Shown here: positions 6,876 to 15,204 of the stretch, in pieces | How positions within the stretch are numbered: the stretch's first letter is position 1 | How the letters are laid out: each line of letters opens with the position of its first letter | From: JARYGU01 sp033795365 | GTDB taxonomy: Bacteria; Pseudomonadota; Alphaproteobacteria; Rhizobiales; Rhizobiaceae | Direction of reading: 5' to 3' | Length of the DNA stretch: 64,000 nucleotides | Assembly: GCA_033795365.1 (NCBI GenBank) | Contig: JARYGU010000001.1 | Coordinates: forward strand, 186,001-250,000 | Made by a program: the position numbers and the translations under genes | Notes under the pieces: model-generated | What the model saw: the letters and a program-made list of their open reading frames with translations, nothing else | What the model was told of the DNA's origin: nothing | The model's database searches: none

Positions 6876-8219
6876 ATGGCGTTTCCCATGGCTCCAAAAC
6901 TCGTTTCCGTCGAAAGCGACGAAACTCTCCCGGCCTCGGCGGATGTCGTCGTCATCGGCGGCGGCATCATCGGCGTCAGTACCGCAATGTTCCTCGCCGA
7001 GCGGGGAATCCGGTGCGTCGTCTGCGAAAAGGGCCATGTCGCCGGCGAGCAGTCCGGCCGCAATGCCGGCTGGGTGCGCCAGCAGGGCCGCGACGTTCGG
7101 GAAGTCGAGCTCTCCATGGCCAGTCTCCGGCTGTGGAAGGAGATCGACGCCAGGCTGTCCGGCGCAACCGGATTTGCGACCTGCGGCAGCTTCTACGGCT
7201 TCAGGGAAGAGAAAGAGCTCGCCCAATATGCGGACTGGATGGCGAAAGCCAAGGCTTGCGGATTGCATTTCGAGATCGTCGGATCGGACAGGATCGCCGA
7301 GATAGCCCCTTCCCTCGAAAGAAGCCACCCGGTCGGGCTCTTCACTCCCGGCGACGGCCGCGCCGAACCGCAAAAGGCAGCGCCCGCCATCGCCCGATAT
7401 GCCCGGTCCATCGGCGTCACCCTGCTTCAGAACTGCGCCGTGACCGGGATCGAGCTGTCGAACGGAGGCGTGTCCGGTGTCCGCACGGAGCGCGGGCCGA
7501 TCGCCTGCGGAGAGATCGTCGTGGCCGCCGGCGCATGGTCCTCGCTTCTCTGCCGCTCGATCGGCGTCCGGCTGCCTCAGTTGAAGGCGCTGGTGTCGAT
7601 GGCCAAGACCAATGTGCTGGAAAACGCTCCGCAGGCATCCGTCTGGGTCGAGGGACTTTCCAGCCGCCGCTGCGAGGACGGCCGGTACTGCGTCGAGCAC
7701 GGCGGTCACTACGTCGCCGACATCGTGCCCGACAGCTTCCGGTTCCTCAAGGATTTCCGGCCGCTTCTCGCGAAGGAAGTGACGCATATGAAGCTGAGGC
7801 TCGGTGCCCGGATGCTCACCGAGCTCGGCTATGAGCGCTGGTGGTCGAGGAAGACGGCTTCGCCCTTCGAGAAGGAAAGGATGCTCGATCCACCTCCCAT
7901 GCCCAGGATCATCGATGCGGTCGCTCCGCGGATGCGCCGGCTTTTCGAAGCGCTCGGCGATATTTCCTACACCGAGACCTGGGCCGGCTATGTCGACGTC
8001 ACGCCGGATGTCGTGCCGGTCATCTGCCGGGTGCCGGAAATTCCGGGCCTGGTGCTGTCGACCGGCTATTCCGGCCATGGCTTCGGGCTCGGGCTCGGAG
8101 CCGGCCATCTGACGGCCGATATCGTCAGCGGCGCGCCGCCGATCGCCGATCCGTCCGAATTCGACCTCATCCGCTTCGAACCCGGCCATCGAAGCAAGAC
8201 GCGGCTTTCCCATATATGA
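6876..8219 (+). CDS. DadA-like FAD-dependent amino acid/amine oxidoreductase
   Basis: The 447-residue protein carries an N-terminal FAD-binding motif (VVVIGGGIIGVSTAMFLAER, about residues 24-43). The C-terminal segment WAGYVDVTPDVVPVICRV and the following GYSGHGFGLGLGAGHL are typical of the D-amino acid oxidase/glycine oxidase/DadA superfamily. The enzyme should oxidise an amine to an imine in the cytoplasm or at the membrane. Two in-frame ATGs (6876 and 6888) are possible. It sits between an orphan binding protein and an M20 amidohydrolase on the same strand, so the three genes probably serve one catabolic route. The exact substrate is unknown. Confidence 0.88.
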   Translation: MAFPMAPKLVSVESDETLPASADVVVIGGGIIGVSTAMFLAERGIRCVVCEKGHVAGEQSGRNAGWVRQQGRDVREVELSMASLRLWKEIDARLSGATGFATCGSFYGFREEKELAQYADWMAKAKACGLHFEIVGSDRIAEIAPSLERSHPVGLFTPGDGRAEPQKAAPAIARYARSIGVTLLQNCAVTGIELSNGGVSGVRTERGPIACGEIVVAAGAWSSLLCRSIGVRLPQLKALVSMAKTNVLENAPQASVWVEGLSSRRCEDGRYCVEHGGHYVADIVPDSFRFLKDFRPLLAKEVTHMKLRLGARMLTELGYERWWSRKTASPFEKERMLDPPPMPRIIDAVAPRMRRLFEALGDISYTETWAGYVDVTPDVVPVICRVPEIPGLVLSTGYSGHGFGLGLGAGHLTADIVSGAPPIADPSEFDLIRFEPGHRSKTRLSHI

Positions 8220-8265
8220 CGCGAACGGAAGATCCCGGACGTCGCATGCAATCAAGGTGAACCCC

Positions 8266-9459
8266 ATGAAGAAGAACGAGATCGGCAGCCACATAGAAGA
8301 GGCCGCGCTCGCCATTGAGGCGAAGCTGATCGGCATCCGCCGCGATATCCATGCCCATCCGGAAACAGGGTTCGACACCGTGCGCACGAGCGGCCTCGTC
8401 GCGAACAGCCTCGAGGAGGCCGGCATCGAGCATTGCACCGGCATCGGCCGGACGGGCGTCGTCGGAACGATCGAGACCGGCCGCCCGGGGCCGACCCTTC
8501 TGCTGCGCGCCGATATGGACGCCCTTCCGATCCAGGAGCAGACCGGCCTCGAATTCGCCAGCAGAATCGACGGCAAGATGCATGCCTGCGGCCATGATCT
8601 GCACACCGCGACGCTCATCGGCGCGGGCATGCTGCTGCAGGATCTGAAGCCGCATCTGAACGGCACGATAAAGCTGATGTTCCAGCCGGCCGAGGAGACG
8701 TCGGAAAGCGGCGCACGGGCGATGATCGAGGACGGAGTGCTGGAAGGCGTCGACATGGCGCTCGGCTTCCACAACCACCCGGACGAAGAGGTCGGAACCT
8801 TCAGCTACGTCTCCGGCATCGTGAACGGCTCTTCCGACGAATTCAGCATCGTCGTTCGCGGACGCTCCGGCCACGCGGCCCGCCCGCATATGGCGGCCGA
8901 CCCGATCGTCGCGGCGGCAACCCTCATCCTGCAGCTCCAGACGATCGTCTCGCGCGAGGTTGATCCCATGCATCCGGCCGTCCTGACGATCGGCGGCATC
9001 GAAGGCGGCAAGACCGAAAACATCATTCCCGATGCCGTGCGCATCGTCGGAACGGTGCGCACGCAGCACAGCGAAAACCGCGACCTGATCGAGAATGCCA
9101 TCCGCCGCCAGTGCGAAGGCGTCTCTGCATCGATGAACGTGCAGTGCCGGTTCGACATGGTGCGCGGCGTGCCCTCGCTCGTCAATGACGATGCCCTGAC
9201 CGCAACGACGATGCAGGCGATCGCTCGTCACTTCGGCGAGGAAAGCGTTCAGAAGCGCCCCGCCACCCTCGGCGCCGAGGATTTCGCGCTGGTCGGGGAA
9301 AGGGTCCCGGCGTTCCAGCTCGGCATCGGCGCCCGCACGCCCGGGCGCGACGACAAGCTCCACAATTCGGACTACCAGCCGGACGAACGCTGCATCCGCA
9401 ACGGCGTGATCGCGCTGGTGCTCGCGGCCTGCGAAATCCTGTCCGCCGACCGCAACTGA
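8266..9459 (+). CDS. M20-family amidohydrolase (hippurate hydrolase/aminoacylase type)
   Basis: The 397-residue protein has the metal-binding motifs of M20D amidohydrolases: RADMDALP at 81-88, HACGHD at 106-111 and PAEETSESGAR near 145. Enzymes of this group remove an acyl group from an N-acyl amino acid in the cytoplasm. The start is ATG 8266 because AAGGTGA lies five bases upstream; the in-frame GTG at 8257 is inside that site. It follows the DadA-like gene by 46 bp, consistent with deacylation followed by oxidation of the released amino acid. The acyl and amino acid specificities are not visible. Confidence 0.9.
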   Translation: MKKNEIGSHIEEAALAIEAKLIGIRRDIHAHPETGFDTVRTSGLVANSLEEAGIEHCTGIGRTGVVGTIETGRPGPTLLLRADMDALPIQEQTGLEFASRIDGKMHACGHDLHTATLIGAGMLLQDLKPHLNGTIKLMFQPAEETSESGARAMIEDGVLEGVDMALGFHNHPDEEVGTFSYVSGIVNGSSDEFSIVVRGRSGHAARPHMAADPIVAAATLILQLQTIVSREVDPMHPAVLTIGGIEGGKTENIIPDAVRIVGTVRTQHSENRDLIENAIRRQCEGVSASMNVQCRFDMVRGVPSLVNDDALTATTMQAIARHFGEESVQKRPATLGAEDFALVGERVPAFQLGIGARTPGRDDKLHNSDYQPDERCIRNGVIALVLAACEILSADRN

Positions 9460-9465
9460 CGGATC

Positions 9466-9482
9466 GGCCTGCCGTTCAGGCC
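9466..9482. terminator. Short hairpin between convergent genes
   Basis: GGCCTG and CAGGCC flank a CCGTT loop between the M20 and homocysteine methyltransferase stop codons. The stem is short and lacks a T-tract. Confidence 0.35.
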
Positions 9483-10378
9483 TTCAGCACCTGGCGCAGT
9501 CGGTGGATGTGGCGGGCGCCGATGCCGCAGCAGCCGCCGACCAGGGTCGCGCCCGCCTCCACCCAGTTGCAGGCAAAGCCGGAGTAGCGGTCGTCCGTGA
9601 GATCCGTCCGCGTCTCGTGCAGCGTCTCGTTGGCCGCGCCGTCGTGGTCGGTCTCGAAAGCGTTGGCGTAGACGCCGATTTCCAGCCCGGAACCGCCGGC
9701 GGTCGCGATGGCTGAGGCCGTCCGGATCGCCGTGGCCATCACTTCCGGCCGGCTGCAGTTGAAGAGAAGCGCCTGCGCACCCGATTTGACCGCCCAGTTC
9801 GCCGCGTCCTCGACGCTTTCTCCCGAACGCAGGCGTGCCGGCCCGCCGTCGTCTTCGGGCGCGTCGGCGAGCGTGAAGGAGATCCAGAAAGGCTTGCCGG
9901 TATCCCTGATTGCGGCGCGCACGGCCTCGCCCTCGGCGATCAGGCTCAAGGTCTCCCCCAGCCATACATCCACGAACGGCGACAGGTTCTCAACCAGGAC
10001 TGCGAGATAGTCCTGCACGCGCTCCGGATCGAAAAGCTGCGGCTCGTAGGAGCCGAAGATCGGCGGAAGCGACCCGGCGACGAGCACCTTGCGGCCGGCG
10101 GAGGCATCCGCGGCCTCGCGCGCGAGCCGCCCCGAAAGCGCGATGAGCGAAGCCCCCTGCTCCCGGAACCGCTCTTCTCCGATATGGAAGGGAACGAGGG
10201 CATAGCTGTTCGTCGTGATGACGTCGGAACCGGCCTCGATGAACTCCTGATGGACCTGGCGCACCACGTCCGGCGCGTCCATGAGCGCGAGCGCCGACCA
10301 TTCCGGCTGGCGCAGTTTCGCTCCGAGCCGTATGAGCTCGCGGCTCATTCCGCCATCGAGGATTTTCACGTTCGTCAT
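9476..10378 (-). CDS. Homocysteine S-methyltransferase-family protein
   Basis: This 300-residue protein starts with ILDGGMSRELIRLG, the glycine-rich start of the family barrel. It contains the zinc-ligand cysteines in LLFNCSRPEV (about residue 207) and in LVGGCCGIG near the C-terminus. Family members transfer a methyl group from S-methylmethionine or a related donor to homocysteine, giving methionine. It lies 56 bp behind a trans-sulfuration-type PLP enzyme in the same direction, so the pair likely forms a sulfur amino acid operon. Regulation by the divergent Lrp-type protein is plausible. Confidence 0.88.
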   Translation of the reverse strand: MTNVKILDGGMSRELIRLGAKLRQPEWSALALMDAPDVVRQVHQEFIEAGSDVITTNSYALVPFHIGEERFREQGASLIALSGRLAREAADASAGRKVLVAGSLPPIFGSYEPQLFDPERVQDYLAVLVENLSPFVDVWLGETLSLIAEGEAVRAAIRDTGKPFWISFTLADAPEDDGGPARLRSGESVEDAANWAVKSGAQALLFNCSRPEVMATAIRTASAIATAGGSGLEIGVYANAFETDHDGAANETLHETRTDLTDDRYSGFACNWVEAGATLVGGCCGIGARHIHRLRQVLKA

Positions 10379-10434
10379 CGAATTTCGTCCTTTGTTGTTT
10401 GGTCCGCCTCTCGACGCTCCTAAGAGCGCGCCGC

Positions 10435-11697
10435 TCAGGCCTGCAGGGCCTGATGGAGGTCCTCGATCAGGTCTTCCGTCGCTTCCAGGCCGATCGACAG
10501 CCGGAAGATGCCGTCGCCGGCATAGGAGCGGTAGGATTCCAACTGGTCGCCCTCCAGTCGGTATGTCGAAGCCATCATCTCGTCCGTATCGAGAAGGACG
10601 ACGATGCTGCGCTGGTGGCCGAGCGAAAAGGCATAGTGGATCACGCGCAGTTTCTCCGCGAGGCGCCGCGCGGCTGCCTGCGGATCGGCGACCTGGAAGG
10701 TTATCATCCCCCCGAAGATCGTCATCTGGCGCCGGGCAAGCTCATGCTGCGGATGGCTATCGAGGCCCGGATAGGCGACGGCCACGATATCCGGATGCTT
10801 CTCCAGCGCTTGCGCGACGGCCATTGCGGAATCGGAGATCGCCCTCATGCGCGGGAACAAGGTGTCCATGCCGCGCATGATCAACCATGCATTCTGCGCC
10901 GACATCGCCGCACCGAGATAGACGCCCGCCCGCGCGCGGATCTTGGCGACCAGCTCCTTGCTGCCGCAGACGACGCCCCCCAGAGCATCGCCATGGCCAT
11001 TGATGAACTTGGTCAGCGAGTGGATGACGAGATCCGCCCCGAACTCCAGCGGCCGGGTGGCGACCGGCGTGGCGAAGGTCGAATCGACCGACATCAGAGC
11101 GCCGTGCCGATGCGCCAGTCCCGCAACGAGGGCGAGGTCGGTCAGGCGCAGGATGGGATTGCAGGGGGTTTCGCAATGAACGAGCCTGGTATTGGGCCGG
11201 AACGCCGCGGCGATCTCTTCGGGCTTCGACATGTTCACCGGCGTCACCTCGATGCCGTAGTCCGGCAGAATCCGGCAGGCCAGCTCGCGCGCGCCCGCAT
11301 AGCAGACATCGCTGATGATCAGGTGCTCGCCCTTCTTGAGCAGGGTGAGGAAGGTGGCCGCGATCGCGGCGATGCCGGTCGCCGCCGCCAGCGCCTCTTC
11401 GGCGCCCTCGACGGCGGCAAGGCGGCGTTCGAGCTGGCGCACCGTCGGATTCGTCCAGCGGGCGTAGAGAAAAGGCAGATCGGCAAGATCCGCGACGCCC
11501 TCGGCGGAAAAGGCACCCTCGCCGGGAACCAGCATATGGTTGACCGACATCGATATGTTCGGAGCGATCGCCCTGGTGCTCGGGTCGACAACCAGCCCGC
11601 CGTCGAGCGCAAGCGTCTGCCATCGCATGTCCGGCGCGGCCACGCCTGAGGCAGCGTCCGGCAGGCGGACGGTCGGCAGGGGCTTGGAAGCGGACAT
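10435..11697 (-). CDS. Cys/Met metabolism PLP-dependent enzyme (cystathionine gamma-synthase/lyase family)
   Basis: The 420-residue protein shows the family fold with YARWTNPTVRQLERRLAAVE (about 78-97), VDSTFATPV near 204 and the PLP-binding lysine K230 in HSLTKFINGHGDALGG. These enzymes act on cystathionine, O-acylhomoserine or methionine in the cytoplasm; the exact reaction cannot be assigned by eye. A homocysteine methyltransferase follows in the same operon, which favours a role in methionine synthesis or recycling. The N-terminal 30 residues are an unusual extension before the conserved core. Confidence 0.88.
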   Translation of the reverse strand: MSASKPLPTVRLPDAASGVAAPDMRWQTLALDGGLVVDPSTRAIAPNISMSVNHMLVPGEGAFSAEGVADLADLPFLYARWTNPTVRQLERRLAAVEGAEEALAAATGIAAIAATFLTLLKKGEHLIISDVCYAGARELACRILPDYGIEVTPVNMSKPEEIAAAFRPNTRLVHCETPCNPILRLTDLALVAGLAHRHGALMSVDSTFATPVATRPLEFGADLVIHSLTKFINGHGDALGGVVCGSKELVAKIRARAGVYLGAAMSAQNAWLIMRGMDTLFPRMRAISDSAMAVAQALEKHPDIVAVAYPGLDSHPQHELARRQMTIFGGMITFQVADPQAAARRLAEKLRVIHYAFSLGHQRSIVVLLDTDEMMASTYRLEGDQLESYRSYAGDGIFRLSIGLEATEDLIEDLHQALQA

Positions 11698-12011
11698 GGA
11701 GGCCTTTCACGCACGGAAATCAGTGCGTCCGATTCTAAAGCGTCTGCGAAGCGTCAAGCCGCTAATTCGACCGGGACGGGGCCGAAAAATCCGAGAAAAC
11801 CGTCGTACAACGCCGGAAAAATGCATTTCCCGCCGTTCCGCGCTTTTTTCTCTGAACGCGTTTAACGTCGCGGATAGTCGCTGCGATGGTTCGGCAACGA
11901 TCCGCCGCCATGCGCCGTTTCCGCATGAAAACTGCGATAGACATCCAAATTCCGCAGTTCGCCCGCACGTTTCTCTGCTAGGTTGCGCGTAAAACGTGGC
12001 CGGAGACCGAA
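11698..12011. promoter_or_regulatory. Divergent intergenic region between the trans-sulfuration operon and the Lrp gene
   Basis: About 314 bases with no convincing coding potential. It holds a small hairpin in the leader of the minus-strand gene (ACGCAC at 11709, GTGCGT at 11723) and an inverted repeat near the Lrp start, annotated separately. I looked for SAM- or SAH-type riboswitch elements in the leader and saw none. Confidence 0.6.
11930..11959. promoter_or_regulatory. Candidate Lrp-family operator
   Basis: AACTGCG and CGCAGTT form an inverted repeat with centres about two helical turns apart, 50-80 bp before the Lrp gene. Lrp/AsnC proteins usually regulate themselves and the divergent gene from such sites. 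Confidence 0.4.
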
Positions 12012-12479
12012 ATGGGCGAACCGCTTGATCAGTTCGACAAGGAAATATTGAAGATCGTGCAGGGCGACTGCCAGCTCAAGGCGGAGACGATCGCCGACAT
12101 GGTTGGACTTTCCGCCTCCGCCGTGCAACGCCGCCTGAAGCGCATGCGGCAGAACCGTGTGATTGCGAGCGAGATCGCGGTCGTCGACCGTAAATCGGTC
12201 GGCAACCTCATGACCTTCATCGCCGGGATGGAGATCGAGAGGGAAAATTACGACGCCCTGTCGAAGTTCCGCCTCTGGGCGGACCAGCAGCAGCATATCC
12301 AGCAGGTCTATTACGTGACGGGCGCCGTCGACATCATCGCCATCATCACCGCCCAGGACGTGCTGCAATATGACGACATCACCGCGCACATCATGTCGGA
12401 GAATCCGCAGATCAAACGGATTCATACCAATGTCGTGCTGAAAGACCTGAAGATCGGCCTTTTCGTGCCGATCGAGTGA
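12012..12479 (+). CDS. Lrp/AsnC-family transcriptional regulator
   Basis: The 155-residue protein has an N-terminal winged helix-turn-helix (LDQFDKEILKIVQGDCQLKA, then MVGLSASAVQRRLKRM). A C-terminal RAM ligand-binding domain includes the conserved YYVTGAVDIIAII segment. Length and layout are standard. Lrp-type regulators sense amino acids; this one is divergent from a trans-sulfuration/homocysteine methyltransferase operon, so a sulfur amino acid is the likely effector and that operon the likely target. Confidence 0.93.
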   Translation: MGEPLDQFDKEILKIVQGDCQLKAETIADMVGLSASAVQRRLKRMRQNRVIASEIAVVDRKSVGNLMTFIAGMEIERENYDALSKFRLWADQQQHIQQVYYVTGAVDIIAIITAQDVLQYDDITAHIMSENPQIKRIHTNVVLKDLKIGLFVPIE

Positions 12480-12487
12480 GCGCCGCC

Positions 12488-13285
12488 TCAGTCCTCCGGG
12501 AAGATCGGGTCCTGCGTGAACATGCCGCCCTGGTAGAACGCCAGGGGCGAGGTCGGCGCCGGACGCTCCATCCTGGCATCGAGGTCGGCGCGGAAACGCT
12601 CGGCATTGTCCTTCGGCTTCCAGCCGAGGAACGCCGCATGGGAATTGTCCCACCAGCGGCTGTCGTTGTCGGATATCCCCCAGACGATCGGGCAGCCCAG
12701 CATCGGTGCCCGGAAAACGCAGCCGATCAGAGAGATGAAGTCGTCATAGGACATCCAGGTGGAGAGCATGCGGTAATTGCTCGGCTTCTCCATGCAGCTG
12801 CCGATACGGACCAGCGCCGTCTCCTGGCCGAACTTCTCGAAATACATGCGGGCCAGCGCTTCGCCGAAGCACTTCGAAACGCCGTAGAGCCCATCCGGCC
12901 TCATCGGATCCGCGGCGTCGATATGCTCGTCCTGCCGGTAGAAACCCACGGTGTGGTTGGAGCTTGCAAAAAGAATGCGCGGCTGGCCGTGGGCGCGCGC
13001 CGCCTCGTAGAGATTGTAGAGGCCGAGCAGATTGGCGTTGAGGATCTTCGAGAACTTGTCCTCGACCGATATGCCGCCGAGATGAAGAATGCCGTCGCAG
13101 CCCCGAACGAGTTCATGGACCGCGGCCGCATCGCCGAGATCGCAGGCGACGAGCTCCTCATGCGGCTCGGCGGCGCCGAGATCGGCGATATCGGACAGGC
13201 GAAGCGTCTCGGCAAAACCCTTCAGGCGCGCGCGCATGGCGCGCCCGAGGCCTCCGGCGGCGCCGGTGATCAGAAGTCTCTTCAA
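12488..13285 (-). CDS. udh: Uronate dehydrogenase
   Basis: This 265-residue short-chain dehydrogenase has the NAD-binding motif TGAAGGLG (7-14) and the catalytic pair Y134/K138 in YGVSKCFGE. The segments LHLGGISVE, YNLYEAARAHGQPRI, FGQETALVRIGSC, NYRMLSTW and SRWWDNSHAAFLGWKPKDNAE closely match Agrobacterium uronate dehydrogenase, which has the same length. It oxidises D-glucuronate or D-galacturonate to the aldarolactone with NAD+ in the cytoplasm. It is divergent from the GntR-kdgD-gci-gli-TRAP genes, which provide the next steps and uptake. The gene converges on the Lrp gene with only eight bases between stop codons. Confidence 0.93.
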   Translation of the reverse strand: MKRLLITGAAGGLGRAMRARLKGFAETLRLSDIADLGAAEPHEELVACDLGDAAAVHELVRGCDGILHLGGISVEDKFSKILNANLLGLYNLYEAARAHGQPRILFASSNHTVGFYRQDEHIDAADPMRPDGLYGVSKCFGEALARMYFEKFGQETALVRIGSCMEKPSNYRMLSTWMSYDDFISLIGCVFRAPMLGCPIVWGISDNDSRWWDNSHAAFLGWKPKDNAERFRADLDARMERPAPTSPLAFYQGGMFTQDPIFPED

Positions 13286-13325
13286 AAGTTCATCCTCCGG
13301 GAACGGCCGTTCGGCCGCGATTCAA

Positions 13326-13340
13326 CTTGTTGGTGACAAG
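13326..13340. promoter_or_regulatory. Candidate GntR operator in the udh promoter region
   Basis: CTTGT and ACAAG are inverted around five bases, 40 bp upstream of the udh start and divergent to gntR. The form resembles FadR-subfamily sites (TTGT-n-ACAA). Binding by the adjacent GntR protein is inferred. Confidence 0.4.
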
Positions 13341-13468
13341 CGTCATAACTTATCATACATGTTCGGCACAGACGGTCAACAAGTTGCGGCGCTCTCTCCC
13401 GATTGCGCCGAATTTGACATATGACCCGTCTGCGTATTTTGTGATTCACGAAGGATGGAGGGGCGGAT

Positions 13469-14221
13469 ATGAGCGTTGAAGCGAAACTCGATACCGGCAA
13501 GGGATCGAGGACGCTCGTTTCCCAGCTTGGGGAAAGGCTGCGGCGGGCCATCACGACAGGCGAGTTCCCGCCGGGCTCGCGCCTGCCGAGCGAAGCACAG
13601 CTGACCGAAGCGCATGGCGTCAGCCGCACCGTCGTACGCGAGGCCATTGCGGCGCTGCGTGCGGACCGGCTGGTGGAGGCGCGCCAGGGCGCCGGCGTCT
13701 TCGTGCTCGATGTACCGCCGGCCGAGCAGCCCCTCATGCTTTCGCTGGGCAATATCGATCTCGCCCGCGTTTCCTCGATGATCGAACTCCTGGAGTTGCG
13801 AACGGCCGTGGAAGTCGAGGCGGCGGGCCTTGCGGCGCTCCGCCGCTCGCCTGCCCAGGAAGAGGTCATCCTCGACAGGCATTATGCCGTGCGCGCCTGT
13901 CTCGATGCGTCGCTGCCGACCAGCGAGGCCGATTTCGCCCTACATCTCGCCATCGCCGAAGCGACCAACAACCCCCGTTTCCGCGAATTCCTGACCATGA
14001 TCGGCCGCAATCTCATCCCCCGCGCGGCCCTGCGCTCCGATGAAGCGGAGACGGACCAGGCCGCCTATATCAAGCTGCTGGACGACGAGCACAATGCCAT
14101 CGTCGTGGCGATCTCCGACGGCGACGAGGAGGGAGCCAGGGAGGCCATGCGCCGCCATTTGCGCGGCAGCCAGCTGCGCTACCGGGCCCTCCTGAGAGAG
14201 CTGCGTGAATCTGTAAGATGA
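13469..14221 (+). CDS. GntR-family regulator, FadR/FCD subgroup
   Basis: The 250-residue protein has a GntR winged helix (LGERLRRAITTGEFPPGSRL, then LPSEAQLTEAHGVSRTVVREA, about residues 18-60). A C-terminal all-helical FCD domain follows, with metal-ligand-type positions (D and H around DFALHLAIAEATNN). FCD regulators usually respond to small organic acids. It sits between udh and kdgD, so it is the likely repressor of uronate catabolism, released by a uronate or aldarate. Possible operators lie on both sides of the gene. Confidence 0.92.
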   Translation: MSVEAKLDTGKGSRTLVSQLGERLRRAITTGEFPPGSRLPSEAQLTEAHGVSRTVVREAIAALRADRLVEARQGAGVFVLDVPPAEQPLMLSLGNIDLARVSSMIELLELRTAVEVEAAGLAALRRSPAQEEVILDRHYAVRACLDASLPTSEADFALHLAIAEATNNPRFREFLTMIGRNLIPRAALRSDEAETDQAAYIKLLDDEHNAIVVAISDGDEEGAREAMRRHLRGSQLRYRALLRELRESVR

Positions 14222-14263
14222 CTTGTTGACATAAGTCAGCGTAACCTGTACGACAATTTTGTC
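14221..14263. promoter_or_regulatory. Candidate GntR operator sites before kdgD
   Basis: ACTTGTTGACATAAGT (14221-14236) has inverted ACTT/AAGT ends, and GACAA-TT-TTGTC (14252-14263) is a second inverted repeat. Both lie 30-75 bp before the kdgD start and share the TTGT/ACAA theme with the site before udh. Confidence 0.4.
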
Positions 14264-14295
14264 TGGAGGAGACGTTTACAGAGGAAAACCCGACA

Positions 14296-15201
14296 ATGAC
14301 GCCGCAAGAGATCAAGGCTGCGCTCGGCGCTGGCCTGCTGTCCTTTCCTGTCACCCACTTCGATAAGGAAGGACGGTTTCAGCCGGAAAGCTATCGCCGC
14401 CATATCGACTGGCTGTCGGGTTTCGATGCGCCGGTTCTGTTTGCAGCCGGCGGCACGGGCGAGTTCTTCTCGCTTTCCCCGAAGGAGATTCCCGGCATCG
14501 TGAAGGCCGCGAAGGAAGCGGCCGGCAAGACCGCGATCGTCTCGGGCTGCGGCTTCGGCACCGAGGTCGGCGTCGAGCTCGCCCGCGAGGTCGAGAAGGC
14601 CGGCGCCGACGGCATCCTGCTTCTGCCGCACTATCTGATCGATGCGCCGCAGGAAGGCCTCTACCAGCATGTGAAGCGTATCTGCCAGTCGGTCGGCATC
14701 GGCGTCATGGTCTACAACCGCGACAATTCCGTGCTGGCCGTCGATACGCTGAAGCGGCTTTGCGACGAATGCCCGAACCTCGTGGGCTTCAAGGACGGCA
14801 CCGGCGAAATCGGCCTCGTCCGGCAGGTCACCGCCACCATGGGCGACCGGCTCACTTATCTTGGCGGCATGCCGACGGCGGAACTCTTCGCCGAAGCCTA
14901 TCTCGGCGCCGGCTTCACCACCTATTCCTCCGCCGTCTTCAACTTCGTGCCTGCCCTCGCCGTCGAATTCTATAAGGCGTTGCGCGCCGGCGACCGCTCC
15001 CGCTGCGAGGAGATCCTGAAGGATTTCTTCTATCCCTTCATGGCGATCCGCAATCGCCGCAAGGGCTATGCCGTCGCCGCGATCAAGGCGGGCGTGCGCC
15101 TGCAGGGTTTCGACGCCGGAAGGGTGCGCCCGCCGCTCGACGACCTCACGGCCGAAGAAGAGGACATGCTTCTCAAGCTCATCGGCCCCTGGAAGCGCTA
15201 A
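14296..15201 (+). CDS. kdgD: 5-dehydro-4-deoxyglucarate dehydratase
   Basis: This 301-residue DHDPS/NAL-family aldolase-type enzyme has the GGTGE motif at 52-56, Tyr140 in VMVYNRD and the Schiff-base lysine K166 in LVGFKDGTGE. LLSFPVTHFD at the N-terminus and IRNRRKGYAVAAIKAGVRL near the C-terminus are typical of KdgD. It converts 5-keto-4-deoxy-D-glucarate to 2-oxoglutarate semialdehyde with loss of water and CO2. The next gene starts three bases after its stop, so the two are cotranscribed. The semialdehyde dehydrogenase that would finish the pathway is not next to it. Confidence 0.94.
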   Translation: MTPQEIKAALGAGLLSFPVTHFDKEGRFQPESYRRHIDWLSGFDAPVLFAAGGTGEFFSLSPKEIPGIVKAAKEAAGKTAIVSGCGFGTEVGVELAREVEKAGADGILLLPHYLIDAPQEGLYQHVKRICQSVGIGVMVYNRDNSVLAVDTLKRLCDECPNLVGFKDGTGEIGLVRQVTATMGDRLTYLGGMPTAELFAEAYLGAGFTTYSSAVFNFVPALAVEFYKALRAGDRSRCEEILKDFFYPFMAIRNRRKGYAVAAIKAGVRLQGFDAGRVRPPLDDLTAEEEDMLLKLIGPWKR

Positions 15202-15204
15202 GCC

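Noticed and set aside
11698..11800. Possible SAM or SAH riboswitch before the trans-sulfuration gene
   Set aside because: The leader has only a small hairpin; the conserved cores of the known alphaproteobacterial classes are not visible.
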